From JAICYJ01 sp963797565 (GTDB taxonomy: Bacteria; Actinomycetota; Thermoleophilia; Gaiellales; JAICJC01), in NCBI GenBank assembly GCA_963797565.1, contig CAWCPM010000015.1, positions 248,001 to 312,000 of the forward strand: a DNA stretch of 64,000 nt. Direction: 5' to 3'. This document shows positions 17,438-24,037 of this stretch, piece after piece. Made by a program: the position numbers and the translations under genes. The notes below the pieces were generated by a model. The model had not been told where the DNA came from, ran no database searches, and worked only from the letters and a program-made list of their open reading frames with translations. How positions within the stretch are numbered: the stretch's first letter is position 1; every line of letters begins with the position of its first letter.

Positions 17438-18025
17438 TTATAACCTCGAGTAGATGGTTTCCTCGAGCCGCTTGCGCGCCTCGACCTGGACGTTCTCGTA
17501 GAGCGATTCGCCGTGCGTGTCCATGCCCACGATCAGCGGGCCGAAGTCCTTGACCCGGAACTTCCACAGGCACTCCGGCATCAGGTCCTCCCACTCGACC
17601 TGTTCGATCTCCTCGATCTGGGTGGTCTCGAGCGCGGCCGCGCCGCCGACGATCGCCAGGTAGACCCCGCCGTGCTCGCGCAGCGGCAGGAGCGCCTCCG
17701 GCAGCAGGCCGCCCTTGCCGATGATGGCGCGGGCGCCGTGGTCGCGCACCAGCCCCTCGGTGAAGCGGCTCATGCGGGCGCTGGTGGTGGTGCCGATGCA
17801 CATCGGCTCGTAGCGGCCCTCTCCCAGCTTGCGCACGTTGGGCGCGGTGTGCAGCAGCGCCGCGCCGCGCAGCGACATGGGCGGCTCGACGCCCTTGTCG
17901 AAGATGCGGATCTGGGTGGCGTCGCGGATGCCGATGATGTGGCCCTGGATGGTGACGGTGTCGCCGGCGCGGAACGCGCGGACGGTGGCCTCGTCGGTGG
18001 GGAAGGTGATCTCGTGATGCATCAC
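17438..18025 (-). CDS. Class I fumarate hydratase-type beta subunit
   Basis: 195 residues, the C-terminal swivelling domain of Fe-S fumarases/tartrate dehydratases (PF05683). Seen: GDTVTIQGHIIGIRDATQIR, PPMSLRGAALLHTAPN, IGTTTSARMSRF, IGKGGLLPEAL and VKDFGPLIVGMDTHG. It pairs with the alpha subunit, whose stop overlaps this ATG (ATGA). The complex would add or remove water from a four-carbon dicarboxylate or an analogue. Whether the substrate is malate/fumarate or the sulfonate analogue sulfolactate/sulfoacrylate cannot be decided from sequence; the operon context raises the second option. Confidence 0.9.
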   Translation of the reverse strand: MMHHEITFPTDEATVRAFRAGDTVTIQGHIIGIRDATQIRIFDKGVEPPMSLRGAALLHTAPNVRKLGEGRYEPMCIGTTTSARMSRFTEGLVRDHGARAIIGKGGLLPEALLPLREHGGVYLAIVGGAAALETTQIEEIEQVEWEDLMPECLWKFRVKDFGPLIVGMDTHGESLYENVQVEARKRLEETIYSRL

Positions 18026-18921
18026 GCCTCCCGGTCGTAGTCGACGGTGCCGTCACTGAAGATGTGGGCGCTTGCGCGGCGGGCCGCCCAGCACTGGTAG
18101 TTCACGGCCACCGGGTTCAGCGTGATGTGGGTGTGGGCCTGCTCGACGTGCACCGACAGCACCGTGGTGTCGCCGCCCAGGCCCATCGGGCCGATGCCGG
18201 TCTCGTTCAGGAGCCCGAACAGCTCGCGCTCCAGCGCGGCCACGTCCGGATCCGGGTTGACGTCGTCCACCGGCCGCGCGATCGCCTCCTTGGCCAGGTG
18301 CATCGCCAGGTCGGCGGACCCGCCGATGCCGACGCCGACGATGCCGGGCGGGCAGGGCTTGCCGCCCGCGCCCACGATCGAGTCGAGCACGAACCGCTTG
18401 ATCGCCGAGACGCCGTCGGCCGGCACCAGCATCTTCAGGAAGCTCATGTTCTCGGAGCCCGATCCCTTGGGGATGCACTTCACGTCCAGGCCGTCCCAGT
18501 CGGGCACGAACTCCCAGTGGATGTGGGGGATCTTGTGGCCGGTGTTGTCGCCGGTGGGCTTGCGGGTGAGCGTGTGCACGGTGTTCGAGCGCAGCGGGTG
18601 CTCCAGCGTGGCGCGGCGGGTGCCCTCCCGCAGGGCCTGCTCGATGCGGGCCGGGTGCAGCGGGAAGCGCTCGCCCAGCCGCACGTAGTAGACGGCCAGG
18701 CCGGTGTCCTGGCAGACCAGGTTCTTGCGCTCGTCTGCCACCGCGACGTTGGTGTTGATCGTCTCCAGGATCCGCTTGCCGACCTTGTGCGTCTCGTTCT
18801 CCATCGCGTTTCGCAGGGCGTCGCGCAGGTCCTGGGGGATGTCCTTCAGCGACCACACGTAGAGGTGCGCGGCGGCGTCCTCGACGGTCTGCTGCAGGTC
18901 TGTGGTGGTGTCGATGGCCAA
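18022..18921 (-). CDS. Class I fumarate hydratase-type alpha subunit ([4Fe-4S])
   Basis: About 299 residues. The three cluster cysteines are visible in LVCQDTGLAVYY, GGKPCPPGIVGVGIGG and VNYQCWAARR; PKGSGSENMS is the substrate-binding block. Two-subunit class I fumarases and L-tartrate dehydratases share this layout. Start choice: GAAAGG lies 6 bases before TTG 18921, giving MAIDTTTDLQQ; an ATG at 18942 is possible but lacks a ribosome site and would overlap the flavoprotein gene. It lies about 10 bases after the flavoprotein stop. Its partner is the downstream beta subunit. Confidence 0.9.
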   Translation of the reverse strand: MAIDTTTDLQQTVEDAAAHLYVWSLKDIPQDLRDALRNAMENETHKVGKRILETINTNVAVADERKNLVCQDTGLAVYYVRLGERFPLHPARIEQALREGTRRATLEHPLRSNTVHTLTRKPTGDNTGHKIPHIHWEFVPDWDGLDVKCIPKGSGSENMSFLKMLVPADGVSAIKRFVLDSIVGAGGKPCPPGIVGVGIGGSADLAMHLAKEAIARPVDDVNPDPDVAALERELFGLLNETGIGPMGLGGDTTVLSVHVEQAHTHITLNPVAVNYQCWAARRASAHIFSDGTVDYDREA

Positions 18922-18931
18922 GGTGATCCTT

Positions 18932-20137
18932 TCAGCGGGCATCCGCGGCGGCGGTGCGGCCGGCACGGCGCCCGAACACGGTGCAGTCGAGCAGGGAGTT
19001 CCCCATCATGCGGTTGCGGCCGTGCACGCCGCCGGTGATCTCACCCGCGGCGAACAGACCCTCGACGGTGGTGCGGCCGTCCCGGTCGATCACCAGCCCG
19101 CCGTTCTGGTAGTGAAGCACGGGATAGGTCAGGATCGGCTCGGTCAGCGGGTCGATTCCGGCGTGGCGGTAGCGCCGCATCATGTAGGGCAGCACCTGAT
19201 CGGCCACCTCCGCCTCGATCTGGGTGGTGTCGAGCAGCACCGCCGGGCGGCCGTCCGGCGTGGTCAGGCCGCGGCCCTCGTCGCACTCCCGCACGATCGC
19301 CTCCGCCACCGTGTCGCGCGGCGCCAGCTCGTCGATGAACCGCTCCCCCTTGCCGTTCACCAGCAGCGCGCCGTAGCTGCGCGTTGTCTCGGGGATCGAG
19401 TAGCCCTGCAGCGGCGGCGGCCAGGCGCCGCCGTTGGGATGGTGCTGCAGCGAGTCCTCGTCGCGGGCGCGGGCTCCCAGCTCGCGCGCCAGCGCGGCCA
19501 CCTCGCCGGTGGCGCCGGGCTGGTTGGTGGTGAGAACGCCGCGGCGCTTGGCCTCCGCATAGCAGCGGCCGCCGGCCGCCAGCACGACGGTGCCGGCCTC
19601 GATCGCGGCCGTCTCACCGTCGCAGTCGACCGTCGCGGTGAAATGCCCGTTGGGCTTCGCCAGCGCGGTCAGCGTTGCGTGGCCGTGGATCTCGACGCCC
19701 TCGGCGGCGAGCGCGCCGCGCAGGGCGTGGGCGATGGCGTGGCCGGTGCGGTCGCCCACCTGCAGCAGGCGCCTGGTGGACGCGCCGCCGCAGCGGGCCA
19801 GCCGGTAGCCGTCGCCCTCGCGTGAGAACTCGACGCCCAGCTGCTCCAGCCAGGCGATCGCCTCCGGCGCCTCGCCCGTCAGCACCGACACCAGCTCCAT
19901 GTCGGCCGTGTCGTGCGAGGAGCGGTAGACGTCGGCGGCGTGCTGCTCGGGCGAGTCGTCCGAGCCGATGGCGGCCTGGATGCCGCCCTGGGCCTTGCCG
20001 GTGTTGCAGGAGGCGGGCGAGCCCTTGGTGATCAGCACCGTCCGTGCGCCCTCGCGGGACGCCGCCCATGCGGCGGCCAGGCCGGCGCCGCCGCTGCCGA
20101 CAACGAGCACGTCCGCGCGTGTCGGAGGTGAGCTCAC
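18932..20137 (-). CDS. Fumarate-reductase/aspartate-oxidase-like flavoprotein lacking the C-terminal helical domain
   Basis: 401 residues. FAD-binding start VLVVGSGGAGLAAAWAA. The expected covalent-flavin histidine is absent (SCNTGKAQGGIQ), as in soluble NadB-like enzymes. Catalytic features of the family are kept: HHPNGG, PRDTVAEAI (proton-shuttle Arg), HYQNGG and GGVHGRNRMMGNSLLDC. Unlike FrdA, HPTG reads HPNG and the Thr of the TEG-RGEGG motif is Pro, so the carboxylate pocket differs. The protein ends right after the FAD fold; the 100-150-residue C-terminal domain of SdhA/NadB is missing. GTG 20137 is preferred over ATG 20146 because TACAAT lies 7 bases before it. Probably oxidises or reduces a succinate/fumarate-like substrate. 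Confidence 0.82.
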   Translation of the reverse strand: MSSPPTRADVLVVGSGGAGLAAAWAASREGARTVLITKGSPASCNTGKAQGGIQAAIGSDDSPEQHAADVYRSSHDTADMELVSVLTGEAPEAIAWLEQLGVEFSREGDGYRLARCGGASTRRLLQVGDRTGHAIAHALRGALAAEGVEIHGHATLTALAKPNGHFTATVDCDGETAAIEAGTVVLAAGGRCYAEAKRRGVLTTNQPGATGEVAALARELGARARDEDSLQHHPNGGAWPPPLQGYSIPETTRSYGALLVNGKGERFIDELAPRDTVAEAIVRECDEGRGLTTPDGRPAVLLDTTQIEAEVADQVLPYMMRRYRHAGIDPLTEPILTYPVLHYQNGGLVIDRDGRTTVEGLFAAGEITGGVHGRNRMMGNSLLDCTVFGRRAGRTAAADAR

Positions 20138-20144
20138 GGGCCGC

Positions 20145-20188
20145 ATTGTACAGAAGAAATGCTAATCCTGAAAATAAGCGGAGCTTAT
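20145..20188 (-). promoter_or_regulatory. Promoter and possible operator of the sulfur/fumarase operon
   Basis: On the minus strand TTTCAG (20173-20168) and TACAAT (20150-20145) are separated by 17 bases, and GTG 20137 follows after 7 bases. This is the best sigma-70-type promoter in the region and predicts a leaderless message beginning with the flavoprotein. Directly upstream of the -35, ATAAGC-GGA-GCTTAT (20174-20188) is an inverted repeat. All of this lies in or near the last codons of the HIT gene, which become unusually AT-rich (ATA, TAT, TTT), consistent with overlapping regulatory constraint. Confidence 0.6.
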
Positions 20189-20569
20189 ATCTTGGATCTC
20201 CGCGAGGTCGCCGGGAGCCGGGCGCCAGGGCAACACCAGCGGGTCGCCGTCGTAGCGCGGGATCACGTGCACGTGGTAGTGGAAGACCGTCTGCCAGGCG
20301 GCCGCCCCGTTGGATTGCATGATCGTCACGCCGTCGGCACCCAGGGCCGACATGGCCCGGTCGGCGATGCCGCGCGAGACCAGGGCACAGTGCGTCAGGT
20401 CGTCGTCCGGTATGTCGTGGATATCGCGGGCGTGGGCCCGCGGGATCACCAGCGCGTGGCCGCGGGTGGCCGGGTTGATGTCCATGATCACGATCGCCCG
20501 CTCGTCCTCGTAGATGCGGATCGAGGGCAGCTCGCCGGCGACGATCCGGCAGAAGATGCAGTCGTCCAT
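20162..20569 (-). CDS. HIT family nucleotide hydrolase/transferase
   Basis: 135 residues from ATG 20569. DDCIFCRIVAGELPS at the N-terminus and the histidine triad FHYHVHVIPR near residue 105 identify a HINT-type protein. Members hydrolyse nucleotide phosphoramidates; some HINT/Fhit proteins also split adenylylsulfate, which would be relevant beside Sat/CysC. TAGCAT at 20577-20582 lies 7 bases before this ATG, indicating a leaderless transcript, so ten upstream in-frame codons are rejected. Its 3' end contains the promoter of the downstream operon. Confidence 0.85.
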   Translation of the reverse strand: MDDCIFCRIVAGELPSIRIYEDERAIVIMDINPATRGHALVIPRAHARDIHDIPDDDLTHCALVSRGIADRAMSALGADGVTIMQSNGAAAWQTVFHYHVHVIPRYDGDPLVLPWRPAPGDLAEIQDISSAYFQD

Positions 20570-20576
20570 GGGCGGC

Positions 20577-20582
20577 ATGCTA
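20577..20582 (-). promoter_or_regulatory. -10 box TAGCAT of leaderless HIT gene
   Basis: TAGCAT on the minus strand is followed by 7 bases (gccgccc) and ATG 20569. This places the transcription start at the initiation codon, so element A (20601-20827) lies upstream of this gene's transcript and not in its leader, unless a second promoter exists. Confidence 0.5.
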
Positions 20583-20600
20583 CCGGCGCCCACCGCCAAG

Positions 20601-20827
20601 AGATGGTTGACTCCGCGAGCTGCGCGGCGCGCCGTCCGCGATCTGCGTCATCGCAGATCGCTCCCGACCGGCGCAAGCCATGGCTTGCGCCTCGTGTCTG
20701 GGACACGCCGGACGCCACGATCGTCCTCGGCCAGGACAATCATCCAGCCTGCCCATCGGACGCTCCCGGCGCCCGACGCGCCCCATCCTGCGCCCAGCAT
20801 CCACGCATCCCACGGAACCAACCATCT
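20601..20827 (-). ncRNA. Candidate structured RNA (element A), 27-bp closing helix and at least five hairpins
   Basis: No protein-like ORF. Ends 20601-20627 and 20801-20827 pair over 27 positions. As minus-strand RNA there are 21 Watson-Crick pairs, 5 G-U pairs and 1 mismatch (20620/20808); on the plus strand the same five G-U sites are A-C clashes. Internal hairpins: 20638-20661 (10-bp stem, TCAT loop), 20670-20691 (perfect 22-bp palindrome), 20693-20707 (CGTGTC/GACACG), 20723-20737 (GTCCT/AGGAC) and 20757-20775 (7 bp with a G-U only on the minus strand). CGTCCG at 20633-20638 can pair with 20709-20714 to enclose three hairpins. It fills the divergent gap between the HIT and GNAT genes. A mobile element remnant is the alternative. 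Confidence 0.5.
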
Positions 20828-20832
20828 AGGAT
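20827..20832 (+). promoter_or_regulatory. -10 box TAGGAT of leaderless GNAT gene
   Basis: TAGGAT is followed by 6 bases and ATG 20839. It abuts the right end of element A; the boundary sequence CCATCTAGGAT resembles CCATCTAGAAT at the edge of element B on the minus strand. Confidence 0.5.
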
Positions 20833-20838
20833 CGCGCC

Positions 20839-21811
20839 ATGGACACCGATCAGCGCGCACCCCTGGTGCCGGACGGCTTCCAGCCGCCGGCCGGCCTCGT
20901 CACCGCCCGCTTCCTGCTGGAGCCGCTGGGCCCGCAGCACAACGACTCCGACTACGACGCGTGGACGTCCAGCATGGAGCACATCAGGGCCACGCCCGGC
21001 TACCCCGACGGTACCTGGCCGCGTCCGATGACACTGGAGCAGAACCGCGGCGACCTCGAGCGTCACCAGCGCGACTTCCAGAATCCGCAAGGGCTTCACC
21101 TACACCGTGCTCGACCCTGGCTCGCGGTCGGTGATCGGCTGCGTCTACATCTATCCGTCCAAGCAGCCCGTCCACGATGCCGAGGTGCTGCTGTGGGTGC
21201 GGGCCACCCACGCCCAGCTCGACGAGCAGCTGTGGCAGGCGGTATGGGAGTGGCTCGATCGCGACTGGCCGTTTCGATCGGTCAGCGCACCCGGTCGTCT
21301 GGAGGTGGTCGCGACCACGGAGCGCTTCCGGCTGCAGCTGCTGCGGCCGCAGGACGCCGAGCCGCTGCAGCGGCTGTACGGCGATCCCGAGGCGATGCGG
21401 TACGTCGGCGCCGACGGCTCGACCCGCACGCTCGAGCAGACGGTTGCCGGCGTCGGCCGGCTGATCGACCACCAGCAGGCCCACGGGTTCTCGCTGTGGG
21501 CGGTGGCCGATCGCGACGGCGGCGAGGTGATCGGCGTGGCCGGCCTGGTGCTGGTTGAGCTGGTCGGCCCCGAGGTGGAGGTGGTGTACGAGCTGGTTCG
21601 CGACGCCTGGGGCCGCGGCATCGCCACCGAGGTCGGCCGCGCCTGCCTGGACGTTGCCTTCGGCCCGCTCGGGCTGGAGCGGGTGGTGGCGCTGTCCTAT
21701 CCCGAGAACGCCCCCTCGGTGCGGGTGGCGGAGAAGATCGGCATGAGGGACGACGGCGAGTTCGAGGCCTACGGCCGCCCGATGGTGCGATACGTGGCGG
21801 AGCCTGGTTAA
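20839..21811 (+). CDS. GNAT acetyltransferase, apparently tandem domains (frameshifted)
   Basis: ATG 20839 opens a GNAT-like sequence (ARFLLEPLGPQHNDSDYDAW) that stays convincing to about 21080. The protein then continues in another frame as KGFTYTVLDPGSRSVIGCVY, so a one-base shift lies at about 21072-21092. That second frame runs through the end of the first GNAT domain (about 21300) straight into a second one: RFRLQLLRPQDAEPLQRLYG, then VYELVRDAWGRGIATEVGRA (acetyl-CoA loop) and YPENAPSVRVAEKIGM, ending at 21811. Either this is a true tandem GNAT protein of about 323 residues, or two adjacent genes joined by another indel; GGAGG before GTG near 21303 would fit a separate second start. Substrates unknown. 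Confidence 0.65.
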
Positions 21812-21844
21812 CCCGGACTGAACGCCCGCTGAATGTGAGGCCGG

Positions 21845-21850
21845 TAACAT
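21845..21850 (+). promoter_or_regulatory. -10 box TAACAT of epimerase gene
   Basis: TAACAT is followed by 8 bases and ATG 21859; this supports ATG 21859 over the in-frame ATG at 21835. Confidence 0.45.
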
Positions 21851-21858
21851 CCGGCCCC

Positions 21859-22977
21859 ATGCGAGTCCTGATCACGGGTGGCGCCGGCTTCATCGGATCG
21901 CACCTGGCCGACGCCCTGCTGGCGCGCGGCCATGAGGTGCGGGCGCTCGACAACCTCGACCCGCAGGTGCACCCGGCGGGCGAGCGGCCCGCCTACCTCG
22001 ACCCCCAGGTCGACCTGCGCGTCGGCGACGTCCGCGACCACGAGGCCGTGGCGTCCGCGCTCGAGGGCATCGACCACGTCGTGCACTTCGCGGCGGCCGT
22101 CGGCGTCGGCCAGTCGATGTACGAGATCGAGCGCTACACGTCGATCAACTCGATCGGCGCGGCCGTGATGCTGGAGGAGATCTCGAAGCGCCGCGACCAG
22201 CTGGCACGGGTGCTGGTGGCCTCGTCGATGTCGATCTACGGCGAGGGCCGCTACCGCTGCGCCGAGCACGGGCTGCTGGCACCGCAGGTGCGCAGCGACG
22301 AGCAGCTGGACGCGCGGCGGTGGGAGCTGGCCTGCCCGGACTGCGGCCTCCCGCTGGAGCCGCTGGCGACCGGCGAGGACAAGCCGGTGCAGCCGATGTC
22401 GATCTACGCCGTCAACAAGCGCGACCACGAGGAGATGTTCCTGGCGATCGGCCGCGCCCACCGCCTGCCCACCGTGGCCATGCGCTTCTTCAACGTCTAC
22501 GGCGACCGGCAGGCCCTTTCCAACCCCTACACCGGCGTGGCCGCGATCTTCGGCGGCAGCCTGCTGAACGACAACGCGCCGCTGGTGTTCGAGGACGGCC
22601 TCCAGAGCCGCGACTTCGTGCACGTCTCCGACATCGCGGCCGGCTGCGTCGCGGCGCTCGAGGGCGGCGGCGCCGACCACCGCGCCGTCAACCTGGGCAC
22701 CGGCGTCTCCACCTCGGTGCTCGACGTCGCCCGCGAGCTGGCCCGCGGCCTGGGCAAGGAGCACCTGCAGCCCGAGGTCGTGAACAAGTTCCGTGCCGGG
22801 GACATCCGGCACTGCTTCTCGGACATCTCGCTGGCGCGGGAGACGCTGGGCTATGCGCCGCGGGTCGAGTTCGCCGACGGCATGCGGGAGCTGCTGGGCT
22901 GGGTCGCGACGCAGCAGGCCACCGACTCGGTGGACGCCGCGGCCGACCGGCTGGCCGCCGCCGGCCTGACCCGGTGA
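21859..22977 (+). CDS. NAD-dependent nucleotide-sugar epimerase/dehydratase with cysteine-rich insertion
   Basis: 372 residues. Extended SDR fold: MRVLITGGAGFIGSH (NAD site), HFAAAVGVGQSMYEIE, catalytic SSMSIYGEG and YAVNK (Tyr/Lys pair). Between them an insertion carries CAEHG and, about 30 residues on, CPDCG, which could form a small zinc ribbon unusual for this fold but seen in a subgroup of bacterial homologues. Likely makes an activated sugar for surface glycans. Its stop overlaps GTG of the next glycosyltransferase (GTGA). The leaderless promoter TAACAT sets the start. Confidence 0.85.
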   Translation: MRVLITGGAGFIGSHLADALLARGHEVRALDNLDPQVHPAGERPAYLDPQVDLRVGDVRDHEAVASALEGIDHVVHFAAAVGVGQSMYEIERYTSINSIGAAVMLEEISKRRDQLARVLVASSMSIYGEGRYRCAEHGLLAPQVRSDEQLDARRWELACPDCGLPLEPLATGEDKPVQPMSIYAVNKRDHEEMFLAIGRAHRLPTVAMRFFNVYGDRQALSNPYTGVAAIFGGSLLNDNAPLVFEDGLQSRDFVHVSDIAAGCVAALEGGGADHRAVNLGTGVSTSVLDVARELARGLGKEHLQPEVVNKFRAGDIRHCFSDISLARETLGYAPRVEFADGMRELLGWVATQQATDSVDAAADRLAAAGLTR

Positions 22978-23939
22978 GCGGCACCCCCGACATCACGATC
23001 TCCCTGGTCAACACGAACAACCGGGAGCTGCTGCTGGGCTGCCTGGCCTCCCTCGAGGGTGCCGCCCGCGACACGGACCTGCAGACGATCGTGATCGACA
23101 ACGCCTCCACCGATGGCAGCGCGGCCGCGGTGCGCGAGGCGTACCCGGACGTCGAGGTGGTGGAGCGGGAGCGCCGCCACGGCTTCGGCGCCAACCACAA
23201 CGAGGCCATCCGCCGCGCCCAGGGCCGATACGTGCTGATCCTGAACGAGGACACCGTCCTGCACGAGGGCATGCTCGATCGCATGTGCCGGTTCATGGAC
23301 CAGAACCGCGAGATCGGTGCCTGCGGGCCGAAGATCCTGAACCCGGACGGCTCGCAGCAGCCGTCGGCCTTCCACTTCCCGACGCCCGGCCGGGTGGCGC
23401 TGACGACGGTCACCATGCAGCGGCGCGGCTGGATCCAGTCGGGCGGCGACCGCATCGCCCGCGTCGACTGGGTGTGCGGCGCCGCCATCCTGGCCCGACG
23501 CCCGGCGCTGGCCGCCGTCGGCGGCTTCGACGAGCAGCTGTTCATCTACTCGGAGGATCCCGACCTGTGCCTGCGCCTGCGCGATGCCGGCTACGCGACC
23601 GCGTACTTCCCGCAGGCCTCGCTGGTGCACCTCGAGAACGCAACCACCGGCGGTGTGCCCGAGCGACGGATCGCCGAGATGGAGCGCAGCCGCGCCGTCT
23701 ATGCCCGCAAGCACCACGGCGCCGCGGGCGAGCTGGCCGTGCGCGGCCTCACCGCCGCCACCTTCATGGCCCGTGCCGCGGCTGCGAAGACGCTCCTGAC
23801 CGTTCCCGGCGGCGAGCGGGTGAAGCGGGTCGATCCCGATGCGCCGACCCGGTTCATGGCGCACGTACGCGGCGCCATCCGGCCGCACGACGGTGACGGC
23901 ATCGCCGAGGCTGCGGCCGAGTTCAACGCCGCGCGGTAG
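22974..23939 (+). CDS. Family 2 glycosyltransferase (rhamnosyltransferase-like)
   Basis: 321 residues from GTG 22974, overlapping the epimerase stop. GT-A fold: ITISLVNTNNRELLLGCLAS, IDNASTDGS, NEDTVL (DxD-type metal site near residue 90), VDWVCGAAILARR and GFDEQLFIYSEDPDLCLR, the pattern of WcaA/RfbF-like rhamnosyl- or galactofuranosyl-transferases. No membrane anchor, so cytoplasmic or peripheral. Coupled to the epimerase, which may supply its donor sugar. The open frame extends upstream to 22320 only as antisense/other-frame noise. Confidence 0.88.
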   Translation: MSGTPDITISLVNTNNRELLLGCLASLEGAARDTDLQTIVIDNASTDGSAAAVREAYPDVEVVERERRHGFGANHNEAIRRAQGRYVLILNEDTVLHEGMLDRMCRFMDQNREIGACGPKILNPDGSQQPSAFHFPTPGRVALTTVTMQRRGWIQSGGDRIARVDWVCGAAILARRPALAAVGGFDEQLFIYSEDPDLCLRLRDAGYATAYFPQASLVHLENATTGGVPERRIAEMERSRAVYARKHHGAAGELAVRGLTAATFMARAAAAKTLLTVPGGERVKRVDPDAPTRFMAHVRGAIRPHDGDGIAEAAAEFNAAR

Positions 23940-23987
23940 GCGGCTCACGGATCCGTAACGGGCGGTCACGGCTTGGTGCCAGAGTGC

Positions 23988-24032
23988 CCGCCGGCCGCGG
24001 TCGGTGTTTGACACGGTCCCGCTCGCCGGCGG
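23988..24032. terminator. Hairpin between convergent genes
   Basis: CCGCCGGC (23988-23995) and GCCGGCGG (24025-24032) form an 8-bp GC stem around a 29-base loop, in the 98-base gap between the convergent glycosyltransferase and membrane-protein genes. No T-run follows on either strand, so it is only a moderate candidate for a bidirectional terminator. Confidence 0.35.
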
Positions 24033-24037
24033 CTGAG

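Noticed and set aside
20577..20838. Element A as a riboswitch leader of the HIT gene
   Set aside because: A TAGCAT box 7 bases before the HIT start implies a leaderless message, so the element would lie upstream of transcription; kept as an independent RNA or DNA element instead.
20159..21031. Open frames crossing element A on both strands
   Set aside because: They are Arg/Pro-rich, contain no motifs and run antisense or out of frame to the HIT and GNAT genes. Palindromes in the element explain the open frames poorly conserved as protein.
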